Assembly (NCBI GenBank): GCA_964059975.1 | Contig: CAXKXX010000004.1 | Span: 1-64,000 of the forward strand | Direction: 5' to 3' | DNA length: 64,000 nt | Source of the DNA: CAXKXX01 sp964059975 | Lineage (GTDB): Bacteria > Pseudomonadota > Gammaproteobacteria > Enterobacterales > Enterobacteriaceae | Part shown: one piece after another, positions 1-8,644 of the stretch | Numbering within the stretch: position 1 is the stretch's first letter | Layout of the letters: each line of letters begins with the position of its first letter | Notes under the pieces: generated by a model | The model's input: only the letters and a program-made list of their open reading frames with translations | Told to the model about the DNA's origin: nothing | Databases searched by the model: none | Made by a program: the position numbers and the translations under genes

Positions 1-361
1 GAATATGCTCTCGTGTTTGAGGCATTGGGCCATCGGTTGCAGCTACTACGAGTATAGCGCCGTCCATCTGTGCAGCACCGGTAATCATATTTTTCACGTA
101 GTCTGCGTGCCCTGGGCAGTCAACGTGTGCATAATGGCGCTGCGGTGTGTCATATTCAACGTGAGAAGTGTTGATAGTAATACCGCGTGCTTTTTCTTCT
201 GGTGCATTATCGATCTGATCGAAGGCACGCGGGGAGCCTCCATAAGTTTTCGCTAAAACAGTGGTGATGGCCGCAGTTAAAGTGGTTTTCCCATGGTCAA
301 CGTGGCCGATGGTGCCAACGTTAATGTGCGGTTTAGAGCGTTCAAATCTTTCTTTAGACAC
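1..361 (-). CDS. tuf: Elongation factor Tu, N-terminal part (runs off window)
   Basis: EF-Tu delivers aminoacyl-tRNA to the ribosome as a GTP complex. Reading the minus strand from a GTG at 361-359 gives an uninterrupted frame of 120 codons to the window edge, nearly identical to E. coli EF-Tu. The P-loop GHVDHGKTT, the switch I region ending in RGITINTSH, and the G3 motif DCPGHADY are all visible. GTG is also the usual start of enterobacterial tuf, and an AAGGAA ribosome binding site precedes it. It is the last gene of the str operon, 71 nt downstream of fusA. The C-terminal two thirds lies outside the window, so intactness cannot be judged. Copy number (tufA/tufB) is unknown from here. Confidence 0.97.
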   Translation of the reverse strand, partial: MSKERFERSKPHINVGTIGHVDHGKTTLTAAITTVLAKTYGGSPRAFDQIDNAPEEKARGITINTSHVEYDTPQRHYAHVDCPGHADYVKNMITGAAQMDGAILVVAATDGPMPQTREHI

Positions 362-382
362 GGATATATTCCTTACTCTTAC

Positions 383-404
383 GCGCGCTCTCAGAAGAGC
401 GCGC
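383..404 (-). terminator. GC-rich hairpin between fusA and tuf
   Basis: A 9-bp perfect stem (GCGCGCTCT paired with AGAGCGCGC) with a 4-nt loop lies in the fusA-tuf spacer. No T-run follows on the minus strand. It is therefore more likely an RNA-processing or partial-termination hairpin than a full terminator. Function is inferred. Confidence 0.4.
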
Positions 405-432
405 ACTGAATCGATATGTTAAACTCGAAAGT

Positions 433-2541
433 TTATTTACCACGGTTTTCAATAAGGGTTGTGGCGATGCTATTCGGTGCTTCAGCATACTTTAAAAATT
501 CCATGGAGTATGAGGCCCGCCCCTGGGTTTGAGACCTCAAGTCAGTAGCATAACCAAACATCTCAGACAGCGGAACTTGAGCACGTATGGTTTTACCGGT
601 GGAGGTGTCGTCTATGCCTTCAATCATACCGCGGCGGCGATTTAGGTCGCCAATTACGTCGCCCATGTAGGTTTCGTGAGTTTCGATCTCGACTTTCATC
701 ACAGGCTCAAGTAGGACTGGCTTGGCTTTCTTAAACGCATCTTTAAACGCGACAGAAGCGGCTAATTTAAAAGCTAATTCGGAAGAGTCAACGTCATGGT
801 AAGAACCATAGTGGAGACGAATCTTGATATCAACAACCGGATAGCCAGCTAGAGGGCCGGACTTCATTTGCTCGCGAATGCCTTTATCAACGGCCGGTAT
901 GAACTCTTTAGGAATCGCGCCCCCAACGATATCGTTGATAAATTCGTAGCCTAGTCCGCCTGGTTCTAACGGAGTCATGTCGATTACGACGTGGCCGTAT
1001 TGACCACGACCACCAGATTGCTTAACATGTTTACCCTCGGTATCTCTAATCGTTTCACGAATTGTTTCACGATAAGCAACTTGCGGTCTACCTACGTTTG
1101 CTTCTACATTAAATTCGCGACGCATGCGATCTACTAAAATCTCTAGATGAAGCTCACCCATTCCTGCAATGATGGTCTGTCCAGATTCCTTGTCAGTCCA
1201 TACGCGAAAAGACGGGTCTTCTTTTGCTAGGCGACCTAGCGCTAAGCCCATTTTTTCTTGGTCAGCCTTAGTTTTTGGCTCTACCGCTACAGAAATAACC
1301 GGATCGGGAAATTCCATGCGCTCCAGAATAATTACATTGTTTGGATCACACAGAGTATCACCCGTAGTGACACCTTTCAGACCGATAGCCGCGGCAATAT
1401 CACCTGCACGCACTTCTTTGATTTCTTCGCGCTTATTAGCATGCATTTGAACTATGCGCCCCAGACGTTCACGCGAATCTTTCGCTGAATTTACTATGAC
1501 ATCTCCGGAATTAATCACACCGGAGTACACGCGAAAAAATGTCAAGTTACCCACGAATCGGTCGGTAGCGATTTTAAATGCTAAAGCAGAAAATGGTTCT
1601 TCGTCTCCGGAGCGACGAATTGCTGGCGTACCCTGTTCATCGCCTAAGATACCGTTGATATCAGGAACATCCGTGGGGGCTGGAAGATATTCGACAACCG
1701 CATCTAACATTGCCTGCACCCCTTTGTTTTTAAAAGCAGATCCGCAAGTCACTAAAATAATTTCGTTATTGAGCACACGCAGGCGTAATGCTTTCTTAAT
1801 TTCTTCTTCGGTCAGTTTTTTACCGCCTAAATATTTCTCCATCAGCTCTTCTGAAGCTTCGGCTGCAGATTCAATTAGATTCTGATGCCATTCTTCAGCT
1901 AATGTGATCATATCCCTTGGAATGTCTTGGTATTCAAAGGTTACACCTTGATCGGCATCACTCCATTTGATAGCCTTCATTTTCACTAGGTCGATCACGC
2001 CAGTGAATTTATCTTCTGCTCCAATTGCAAGCTGTAATGGCACTGCGTTCGCTGATAAGCGAGATCTTATCTGCTCGACAACTTTTAAAAAATTGGCGCC
2101 GACCCGATCCATTTTATTAACGAAAGCGAGTCGCGGAACCTTATATTTATTAGCCTGGCGCCATACAGTTTCAGACTGTGGCTGAACGCCGCCTACAGCA
2201 CAATACACCATTACGTTACCGTCAAGCACGCGCATTGAACGTTCTACCTCAATAGTGAAGTCGACGTGGCCTGGGGTGTCGATAATATTTATGCGATGCG
2301 GATCAAATTGATCGGCCATTCCAGCCCAAAAAGCAGTTGTAGCGGCAGAAGTGATGGTAATACCACGTTCCTGTTCTTGTGCCATCCAGTCCATCGTGGC
2401 AGCACCGTCGTGGACTTCGCCGATTTTATGACTGACTCCAGTGTAGAATAAAATGCGTTCCGTAGTCGTGGTCTTTCCGGCGTCAATGTGAGCACTGATA
2501 CCAATATTCCGATAGCGCTCAATAGGTGTTATGCGAGCCAT
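433..2541 (-). CDS. fusA: Elongation factor G
   Basis: This GTPase drives ribosome translocation and, with RRF, ribosome recycling in the cytoplasm. The 702-residue product has the full length of the family (E. coli 704). Visible motifs include the P-loop AHIDAGKTT at residues 17-25, the RGITI switch I segment near 60, DTPGH near 90 and NKMD near 140. Domains II-V follow without interruption. The ATG at 2541 gives the standard MARITPIERYRNIGI start. It is the third gene of the str operon, 95 nt after rpsG and before tuf. Several open frames on the opposite strand inside it are shadows. Nothing suggests decay. Confidence 0.99.
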   Translation of the reverse strand: MARITPIERYRNIGISAHIDAGKTTTTERILFYTGVSHKIGEVHDGAATMDWMAQEQERGITITSAATTAFWAGMADQFDPHRINIIDTPGHVDFTIEVERSMRVLDGNVMVYCAVGGVQPQSETVWRQANKYKVPRLAFVNKMDRVGANFLKVVEQIRSRLSANAVPLQLAIGAEDKFTGVIDLVKMKAIKWSDADQGVTFEYQDIPRDMITLAEEWHQNLIESAAEASEELMEKYLGGKKLTEEEIKKALRLRVLNNEIILVTCGSAFKNKGVQAMLDAVVEYLPAPTDVPDINGILGDEQGTPAIRRSGDEEPFSALAFKIATDRFVGNLTFFRVYSGVINSGDVIVNSAKDSRERLGRIVQMHANKREEIKEVRAGDIAAAIGLKGVTTGDTLCDPNNVIILERMEFPDPVISVAVEPKTKADQEKMGLALGRLAKEDPSFRVWTDKESGQTIIAGMGELHLEILVDRMRREFNVEANVGRPQVAYRETIRETIRDTEGKHVKQSGGRGQYGHVVIDMTPLEPGGLGYEFINDIVGGAIPKEFIPAVDKGIREQMKSGPLAGYPVVDIKIRLHYGSYHDVDSSELAFKLAASVAFKDAFKKAKPVLLEPVMKVEIETHETYMGDVIGDLNRRRGMIEGIDDTSTGKTIRAQVPLSEMFGYATDLRSQTQGRASYSMEFLKYAEAPNSIATTLIENRGK

Positions 2542-2636
2542 TTAGTTCCTCGGTACCTTGGGCGTTCAACTTCAATTTAACAAGGCTGATTAGTTTCTTA
2601 AACGTATTTCTAAAAAGAAGATCTATGGAATGGTAG

Positions 2637-3107
2637 TTACCATCGATAGTGCGCAAATGCCTTATTGGCTTCAGCTATACGGTGAATTTCTTCGCGCTTC
2701 TTAACGGCAGACCCTTTATTTTCTGCTGCGTCAGATAGCTCGTTTGCTAAGCGGAGAGCCATGGATTTATCAGAGCGCTTACGAGCAGCATGGACCATCC
2801 AGCGCATCGCTAGAGCGTTACGACGAATCGGGCGGACCTCGACTGGTACTTGATAAGTGGAGCCACCAACGCGACGAGACTTCACTTCTACCATAGGACG
2901 AACGTTATCGAGAGCGGTTTCAAAAGATTCTAGACGATCTTTACCGGAACGCTGAGCCAGGATTTTTAGTGCGGTATAGGCAATAGTTTCAGCGGTTGAT
3001 TTTTTGCCGTCTACCATTAATATATTCACAAATTTGGCCAAAAGCTCAGATCCAAATTTAGGATCTGGAAGGATTTTACGTTGGCCGATTACGCGACGAC
3101 GTGGCAT
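2637..3107 (-). CDS. rpsG: 30S ribosomal protein S7
   Basis: S7 is a primary 16S rRNA binding protein that nucleates the head of the small subunit. The 156-residue product starts MPRRRVIGQRKILPDPKFGS and ends AFAHYRW. It matches the shorter S7 form found in most enterobacteria, without the C-terminal extension of E. coli K-12. It lies 116 nt downstream of rpsL and 95 nt upstream of fusA in the conserved str order. In E. coli S7 represses its operon by binding the rpsL-rpsG spacer. That spacer is kept here, but I did not verify an S7-binding fold in it. Confidence 0.99.
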   Translation of the reverse strand: MPRRRVIGQRKILPDPKFGSELLAKFVNILMVDGKKSTAETIAYTALKILAQRSGKDRLESFETALDNVRPMVEVKSRRVGGSTYQVPVEVRPIRRNALAMRWMVHAARKRSDKSMALRLANELSDAAENKGSAVKKREEIHRIAEANKAFAHYRW

Positions 3108-3223
3108 TAGAGATACTCCGTTGTTAACTCGGTATTATCCAAAACTCTACGAATTTGTTTTGACATTAAGTTGAAGGTGTTTAATCTTCTTCAGTAATTT
3201 AGCTTTCTTCAACAAAAAAACCA

Positions 3224-3598
3224 TTAAGACTTTTGCTTCTTCACACCATATTTAGAGCGTGCTTGCTTTCGGTCTTTCACCCCCGAACAATCGAGTGCGC
3301 CACGGATAGTATGGTAGCGAACACCTGGAAGGTCTTTAACACGCCCTCCCCGGATTAGAATCACTGAGTGTTCTTGTAAGTTATGACCTTCACCGCCTAT
3401 ATAGGAGGTCACTTCAAAGCCATTGGTTAAGCGCACCCGGCATACTTTACGTAGTGCAGAGTTTGGTTTTTTCGGAGTGGTAGTATATACGCGAGTGCAT
3501 ACGCCGCGCTTTTGAGGGCAAGACTCTAATGCCGGAACCTTATTTTTAGCACTATTCACGGAGCGTGGTTTGCGAACTAGCTGATTAATTGTTGCCAT
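3224..3598 (-). CDS. rpsL: 30S ribosomal protein S12
   Basis: S12 sits at the decoding centre of the small subunit and controls accuracy. The 124-residue product is full length. It keeps the conserved TPKKPNSALRKV segment around residues 41-52 (streptomycin-site lysines 43 and 44 counting Met) and GGRVKDLPGVRYHT near 85-98. The wild-type lysine at 43 means no classical streptomycin-resistance substitution there. It is the first gene of the str operon, with the promoter just upstream at 3693-3721. The C-terminus ends VKKQKS rather than the VKRPKA of E. coli, a minor difference. Confidence 0.99.
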   Translation of the reverse strand: MATINQLVRKPRSVNSAKNKVPALESCPQKRGVCTRVYTTTPKKPNSALRKVCRVRLTNGFEVTSYIGGEGHNLQEHSVILIRGGRVKDLPGVRYHTIRGALDCSGVKDRKQARSKYGVKKQKS

Positions 3599-3692
3599 TT
3601 AAAAAGCTCCTGTTTTTTAGTGTGTACTTACTTATAAAGAAAGCAAGTAGTGAGCCCCTTTGTTTTCTCATAACGTAAAGAGGGGGTGCAGA

Positions 3693-3721
3693 ATTTTATT
3701 GCTGACAAGAAAGGGTGTCAA
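3693..3721 (-). promoter_or_regulatory. Sigma-70 type promoter of the str operon
   Basis: On the minus strand a perfect -35 box TTGACA (3721-3716) is followed after exactly 17 nt by the -10 box TAAAAT (3698-3693). This lies about 95 nt before the rpsL start and just past the tusB stop codon. Box identity and spacing are near consensus and the position fits a ribosomal protein operon. Confidence 0.8.
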
Positions 3722-3743
3722 GATATATACGGTGCTATCCTGA

Positions 3744-4031
3744 TTACCAGGCCATTTGACAGTAATGTTTTTCAGTGAGTTTTACGAAATTATAATATTT
3801 AATAATAATAATTTTATCTGGAAAATAATTCACTAATCCTCTAGCTTCGAGATCGTCTTGCAGCGCATATAAAGATATTGGGGCAGCGCATAGTAATTGA
3901 AGGTGAGTGCTGTTTTTTAAACCAGCTAGCACTCCATCCTGCAACAAAAGGAGTGCATCGTCATCCGACATTAATCGAAGTAGCGCTGATAAGTCGCAGT
4001 GGTTAGGAGAACGGCTTAGGGTATACAGCAT
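3744..4031 (-). CDS. tusB: Sulfur relay protein TusB
   Basis: TusB is part of the TusBCD hexamer, which passes persulfide sulfur from TusA to TusE and on to MnmA for 2-thiolation of U34 in Lys, Glu and Gln tRNAs. The 95-residue product has the family length. It starts MLYTLSRSP, contains DALLLLQDGV near 24-33 and ends HYCQMAW, like the E. coli HSSQMAW ending. It is the last gene of tusD-tusC-tusB, 13 nt after tusC. The cluster keeps its ancestral position upstream of rpsL. Retention suggests tRNA thiolation is still needed. The middle is more divergent than in TusD. Confidence 0.93.
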   Translation of the reverse strand: MLYTLSRSPNHCDLSALLRLMSDDDALLLLQDGVLAGLKNSTHLQLLCAAPISLYALQDDLEARGLVNYFPDKIIIIKYYNFVKLTEKHYCQMAW

Positions 4032-4044
4032 TAACTATTTCTGC

Positions 4045-4404
4045 CTAACAAGTGATTATTATGTCATACATTGACATCTTGCTGCGCAATTCATTGGGAG
4101 AAAGTGCTTTGGCGTCCAGAACCCAATCTGTCACATGAGTTAATCCTCGTTCTTTCAAGGAGACCGAGCAGAAATAAAATTTCTGAACATCATAAAATTT
4201 TAATAACCCAAAAGTAGCTATATAATTTCTGGCTAGAATTTTTTCCGGATTTTGATTGGGCAATAGTTGCAATACACCATCACTAATAAAAAATACATCT
4301 AAACTTTTATTAAGTGCCGAAACTGCAAGCAACACATCTAGTCCTTCCCTACCTCCAGAACTGCCGTGTGGACCGCGTGTAAAAACAAAAGCAATGCGTT
4401 TCAT
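4045..4404 (-). CDS. tusC: Sulfur relay protein TusC
   Basis: TusC is the structural partner of TusD and TusB in the sulfur-relay hexamer for mnm5s2U synthesis in tRNA. The 119-residue product begins MKRIAFVFTRGPHG and carries the DsrE-like fold signature GREGLDVLLAVSALN, DVFFISDGVLQLLP and RNYIATFGLLKFYD. This matches E. coli TusC along its whole length, and the length is identical to the E. coli protein. It lies 8 nt downstream of tusD and 13 nt upstream of tusB, so the three are surely cotranscribed. No frame problems are seen. Confidence 0.95.
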   Translation of the reverse strand: MKRIAFVFTRGPHGSSGGREGLDVLLAVSALNKSLDVFFISDGVLQLLPNQNPEKILARNYIATFGLLKFYDVQKFYFCSVSLKERGLTHVTDWVLDAKALSPNELRSKMSMYDIIITC

Positions 4405-4412
4405 ATAATTTC

Positions 4413-4802
4413 TTAAAATTGTAACGTACGATCACAATTTAGCAGCTCTTCCGCTAACGTACCTAATCCGCTAAAGAAGAATCCTGGATGTAAATTCGAA
4501 GATGATGGACATTGCTGACGTGCCCCTTGCTCATTGATTACCCCACGACGTAACGCTGCTGAAATACACACATTCAGCGCCACATTATGCTGATGCGCTA
4601 ATTGACCCCATGCCCGAACTAGATCAAACTCATCACTGGCAGGCAAGGTCAGTTGGTTCGCATTGAGTACTCCTTCTCGGTAAAAAAATACGCTTGAGAG
4701 GCGATGCTTTTTAGCCAGCAGCGCCAAAGAGAACTGATAGGCGCTGCTGGCCTGCTGGGTGCCATAGGCCGGGCCAGTAACGAGCAAACAATAACTAAGC
4801 AT
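4413..4802 (-). CDS. tusD: Sulfurtransferase TusD
   Basis: TusD is the catalytic member of TusBCD. A single conserved cysteine accepts sulfur from TusA and passes it to TusE. The 129-residue product contains TGPAYGTQQASSA near residues 9-21, FFYREGVLNANQLT near 39-52, and the catalytic Cys at about position 79 in ALNVCISAALRRG, equivalent to Cys78 of E. coli. It ends CDRTLQF. It is the first gene of the cluster. The yheO gene that precedes it in enterobacteria survives only as a relic at about 4950-5160. Confidence 0.96.
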   Translation of the reverse strand: MLSYCLLVTGPAYGTQQASSAYQFSLALLAKKHRLSSVFFYREGVLNANQLTLPASDEFDLVRAWGQLAHQHNVALNVCISAALRRGVINEQGARQQCPSSSNLHPGFFFSGLGTLAEELLNCDRTLQF

Positions 4803-4949
4803 AAATAGTCGCTTCCTAGCACATCTATCTATTTAAAATAGGTAGATGTGTATATAAAGGTGTACTTGGAAGTATTAATACAATTAGGCGCTTGGCTAAT
4901 AAGGCTTTGATACTAAAAGGCTTTTCTTATAAAAACTTCGAAAAAATCA

Positions 4950-5160
4950 GAATTTTTGACATGTTGCTCTGCGCCTAGATCATCTTATTCTTCTTTAAAA
5001 GAAATCTTTCAACGTTATGAGCTTTAAGTCATCAACAGAATCGGATGCCTCATTTTTCTAGATGTTTTATGATTTTTTAAAAAATGGTATCAAGATTTAT
5101 ATTAATAATCAGTAGTCTAAGTATTTTTTAAATTCCGTCTTTCTTTTTAAAACATTATCA
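4950..5160 (-). pseudogene. yheO: Relic of yheO (PAS/HTH regulator)
   Basis: Translating the minus strand gives degraded but collinear matches to E. coli YheO, with stops and at least one frameshift. ILRLLIININLD (centred on 5090-5107) matches its IGLLCINMNLD segment. About 40 nt further on, ASDSVDDLKLITLKDF (5001-5050) matches FASSVEDLVTQTLEF. Position and orientation between tusD and fkpA are exactly those of yheO. The match is from my memory of the E. coli protein, not from a search. No product can be made. Confidence 0.6.
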
Positions 5161-5773
5161 TTTTTGCATTAATGAGCTCGTCATGGCTAGAGTATGGACT
5201 AGATCTTTAATCTATTTATTCTTTCGTTAGCTATGTTTATTTAGAATATTTAGTTCTGAATTAACGATCTGATTTCATAATCGTCTTCTTTTTTGGGGCG
5301 CACATAGTCGTACAGTTTAAATTTTTAATACATCTTGCGTTACTTCTAAGAAGTCGCTGATTAAGATCGCTACACTATCCATTATTCTGTATGCGATTTT
5401 ATGGCTACTCTGGTTGGACTTGACTAATCAGGTACATTCATTCGATCGACAAAAGTAATTGAATGATTAAAGTTAAGGACTAAATGTAGCGATTAGATTT
5501 AAACATTACAAGTCCTACTCTGAAATAGAAGCATCTATTTTAAGCGTACAGAAAAGAATTTTCTTAGAATCTTTTATTCTACAATTAGCGATGGAAGGAC
5601 GGATAAAATCATGAAGATATGCAAGGTTATGAAAAGTATTATATGTTATAAGTATAGTTTAGTTTCGTATTAAGCCCGACAAACATGGGGCGGTGTAACA
5701 TAGGACTCCCGACTGCCATTTGAATTTTAGCTCTTACTTTATGTCCAATGTAAGAGAAATCACTAAGAGTATA
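5161..5773. other. Non-coding spacer between yheO relic and fkpA
   Basis: AT-rich DNA with stops in all frames. The 5' part of yheO must once have lain at its left end, but I see no convincing translation match there. No RNA gene or repeat was recognised. Confidence 0.5.
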
Positions 5774-5793
5774 GGCCGGGGTGCACCCCGGCC
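5774..5793. repeat. 20-nt perfect GC-rich palindrome after fkpA
   Basis: A perfect 10+10 palindrome (GGCCGGGGTG and its complement). Its right part, CCGGCCAC at 5788-5795, also pairs with GTGGCCGG at 5811-5818, giving two alternative hairpins. It sits 39-58 nt beyond the fkpA stop on the minus strand, so it probably ends or protects the fkpA transcript. No T-run follows. The GC content contrasts sharply with the flanks. Confidence 0.6.
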
Positions 5794-5831
5794 ACACAAA
5801 TGCTTTTGTAGTGGCCGGACCACAGTGCAGT

Positions 5832-6656
5832 TTATTTTGTTTTAACCCTGTCCGGATTTACTTCTAGATCAGCCCGAGAGGTTGCTTTCACGTCTAATAA
5901 TTCGACATCGAATACTAGAGTAGCATTTGGAGGAATACCCGGCGCACCAATTTTTCCATAAGCTAATTCCGGAGGAATAACTAATTTAATTTTACCACCT
6001 TTATTAACGTATTTGAGACCTTCAGCCCATCCCTGAATCACACTATCTAAACGAAATGAAAGCGCTTCAGAGCGGCTATAAGAATTGTCAAATTCGGTGC
6101 CGTCAATCAAAGCGCCTATGTAGTTAACGAAAACAGTATCACTATCTTTTGGCGGTGAACCAGTTCCTAATTTCTCTACTTTATATAGAAGGCCAGACTT
6201 GGTTCTCTTCACGCTTTTCTCTTTGAGGAAATTTTTACAATAATCAATACCTTTTGCTTCGTTTTCTTTCGCCGTTTCCTCTATTTTCACTTGAGCAGAT
6301 GCTCTAACGCGAGCTTCAAAGCTCTGTAAAGTTTTCTCAATATCGGCGTCGCTTAGTTGATTGTTATCAGAAAAAGCATCCTGAACACCAGAAATCACTT
6401 GATCCTTATCTAGTCTAATCCCCAGATTCTCTTGTTCTTTAAGAGAATTGCCCATGTAGCGACCCAAAGAGGCGCCCAATGCATATGCCGCTTGATCATC
6501 ATCGTTATTAAACTGTTTAACGTTTAACGTTGCTAAAGAATTATTAGATCTGACGATCTTTCCCGGATTTTCGTCATTATTAGCTATGGCATGAGTTGTA
6601 TTCAGCATTAAAACTATGTTAGTTACTAAAAGTATAATTTTAAACAAAGGTTTCAT
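5832..6656 (-). CDS. fkpA: Periplasmic FKBP-type peptidyl-prolyl isomerase FkpA
   Basis: FkpA is a dimeric periplasmic chaperone and prolyl isomerase for envelope proteins. The 274-residue product matches the E. coli length (270). Residues 1-24 form a Sec signal peptide: MKPLFK, a hydrophobic stretch, then NTTHAIA. A dimerisation domain follows (about 45-150, including AYALGASLGRYMGNSL). The FKBP domain (about 155-262) carries VFVNYIGALIDGTEFDNSYSR, VIQGWAEGLKYVNKGGK and PPELAYGKIGAPGIPPNATL. The ATG at 6656 has a CGGAG-type ribosome binding site. Retention fits an organism that still builds an outer envelope. Confidence 0.97.
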   Translation of the reverse strand: MKPLFKIILLVTNIVLMLNTTHAIANNDENPGKIVRSNNSLATLNVKQFNNDDDQAAYALGASLGRYMGNSLKEQENLGIRLDKDQVISGVQDAFSDNNQLSDADIEKTLQSFEARVRASAQVKIEETAKENEAKGIDYCKNFLKEKSVKRTKSGLLYKVEKLGTGSPPKDSDTVFVNYIGALIDGTEFDNSYSRSEALSFRLDSVIQGWAEGLKYVNKGGKIKLVIPPELAYGKIGAPGIPPNATLVFDVELLDVKATSRADLEVNPDRVKTK

Positions 6657-7129
6657 TCATTTCTCCGGAGTTTGAAGCCATGCATCAAGTGGTTTTGAGT
6701 ATATTTGAGTAGCTATATAGCGGTATAAAAAATAGACCGTCATACGGGTTACATTAAGTAAAAAGATCGAATTTTTAATTTTAATTAAAATTTTTACTGT
6801 TTTCCTTAAAGGATAGAGTAATATTTGTTTTTCAAATTACCTCAAAATTTTAGAAAAGCACTCATAAACCATTCGGCGTTTTGGCGCCCTAAACACGACA
6901 GTAATGTGTGTAGAATAAATCTTACGTAAACATCAGATATAGCTTCATAATTAACGGCATAGAACACGATTCAGTATGCACACACAGCTATCATTAATTT
7001 TAAACTAAAAGCATTTTTTTGACGTAGAGCTAGAGGGGGTATCAGAATTGCGATAACTGTATGCAAAGCTAAAATAGTAGGTAAGGTGTTTTAATAAAAC
7101 AGATTTTTAATCAAATTAGAGGCCGCCTT
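6657..7129. other. Divergent spacer between fkpA and slyX
   Basis: The promoters of both divergent genes must lie here. No box was clear enough to assign. A near-palindromic A/T block (about 6771-6798) is present. No coding remnant was recognised. Confidence 0.5.
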
Positions 7130-7360
7130 GTGCATCAAAATCACATACAAAGCTTACCGCTACGACGACTAGAAGAATTAGAAAGCCGATTGACATTTCA
7201 AGAACTTACCATAGAAGAACTGAATCAGATTATTATTCAACACCAAGTAGCAATACTGAAAGTAGAAGATCAGCTCCGCGCTTTGACGCATAAGTTGCTG
7301 TCTAATGACACTACGATCATTGCATCACTATCAGAAGAAATGCTACCTCCACACTATTAA
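7130..7360 (+). CDS. slyX: SlyX family protein
   Basis: SlyX is a small coiled-coil protein of unknown biochemical role, encoded opposite fkpA in enterobacteria. The 76-residue product contains RRLEELESRLTFQELTIEEL, a heptad pattern over about residues 12-60, and ends MLPPHY like the PPPHY of E. coli SlyX (72 residues). Start is a GTG at 7130. The region upstream lacks a strong ribosome binding site. The divergent arrangement with fkpA is ancestral. The usual neighbour slyD is absent. Family assignment is firm; function is unknown. Confidence 0.93.
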   Translation: MHQNHIQSLPLRRLEELESRLTFQELTIEELNQIIIQHQVAILKVEDQLRALTHKLLSNDTTIIASLSEEMLPPHY

Positions 7361-7586
7361 TATATGATTTTGATATTTCTGTCACTCAGATAGACACTAC
7401 CTCCATTTTTTTCGATGAAACTGTTTGATGCCACTAGCATATAAACTACTATTTTATTTATTCTGACACTCCTGCGATCAGCACAAATAAATATGCCGAT
7501 TAAATGAGCTTGTACGGATATTCGTGCCTTAGCTTTAAATACAGTTTTTCTCTAACTAAGATTTGATCACTATTATGTGATTACAA

Positions 7587-7640
7587 CTAGAAGCGACTGG
7601 TTTTAACTGGTATCTAGAAGCGACTGGTTTTAACTGGTAT
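7587..7640. repeat. Exact 27-bp tandem duplication
   Basis: Two identical 27-bp copies (7587-7613 and 7614-7640), each starting CTAGAAGCGACTGG, abut without spacer. Identity implies a very recent slippage event, or an assembly error. Confidence 0.9.
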
Positions 7641-8205
7641 CAGAAAAATCTTATGCGCTCATTTAATTATATATCGACGGCTGATCCGGGCCGATTTAGT
7701 TTGCACATTGTGGGGGGTCGTGTTCGTCTAATGCTTTTTAATGCTATGATTAACCTTAAAAGGGGTAGATATTCATGATATTTAGTCGCATTTCCAGGCT
7801 TTTAGTCGCAGGTCAATATTCTTTTGAATCAATTAACCAGTGCATTTTCTGAGGTACCTGTCAGTTAAAATACTCACTTCTATATATTCTGAAATCTAAA
7901 ATGTTCAGAACGCACGATTAGCGCTTTTGTGATATCTACTATTGTTGTGAATGCTTGAATATTTTCTTTCGGATCGAGCACCTTGCTTTGATTAAAAATA
8001 TTATTTTGTAAATCTCTATTTCTATATTCTATATGCTAAAAGATAAACAAGATAATATGTCTCCATCGATATAAAAATTTTGGTCATCTAATTTTAATAT
8101 ATTGATAAATTTTCCGAAAATTTTTTAAGTTAAAGTTGAGACTGAATATGGGCCAACAGATTTATCTAATACTTATTCTAAAGTACCGCTATATTTTTAG
8201 CGCCG

Positions 8206-8246
8206 AAACCTAGACGCATTGCAATGATGATACTGCGTCTAGGTTT
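8206..8246. repeat. Inverted repeat, 13-bp perfect arms
   Basis: AAACCTAGACGCA at 8206-8218 pairs perfectly with 8234-8246 across a 15-nt loop. No gene is near. It may be the terminator of a lost gene. Confidence 0.7.
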
Positions 8247-8614
8247 TATAGTCATTAACTGTATTTGCGATTCCTTATTTGTATTCCAAATTCTGAACTG
8301 ATAATTCTTTTTATATTTCATGACAGAAAATCTCTTATAGATCATGCTACGCACCCTTGCTCTGGGAAATCTGGACTAAATCGTATCACTCTGCTAAAGT
8401 GAATGCGAAAAAGTATAGTTAAATCTAAGCTTGATTTAGATGCATCAATAGAGTGCTATTAGCGTTTATCTCTAGATTAATGTGCGTTAGAGGGTGTTTA
8501 TTTACAGAATGTTGTTACTTGTACACGAAAATTAGGTATACGCCTTAATAGAATGATGCATCACTGAAAGGTATGGCTAAACGAATGATTAACTTTACTT
8601 AAATTGCCTCATTT

Positions 8615-8644
8615 AATGAGCACCAAAATAATGAGCACCAAAAT
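8615..8644. repeat. Exact 15-bp tandem duplication
   Basis: AATGAGCACCAAAAT occurs twice in direct succession (8615-8629, 8630-8644) in non-coding DNA. Confidence 0.9.

Noticed and set aside
1454..1885. 143-codon frame opposite fusA
   Set aside because: Shadow of a strongly conserved gene; the frame follows fusA codon structure.
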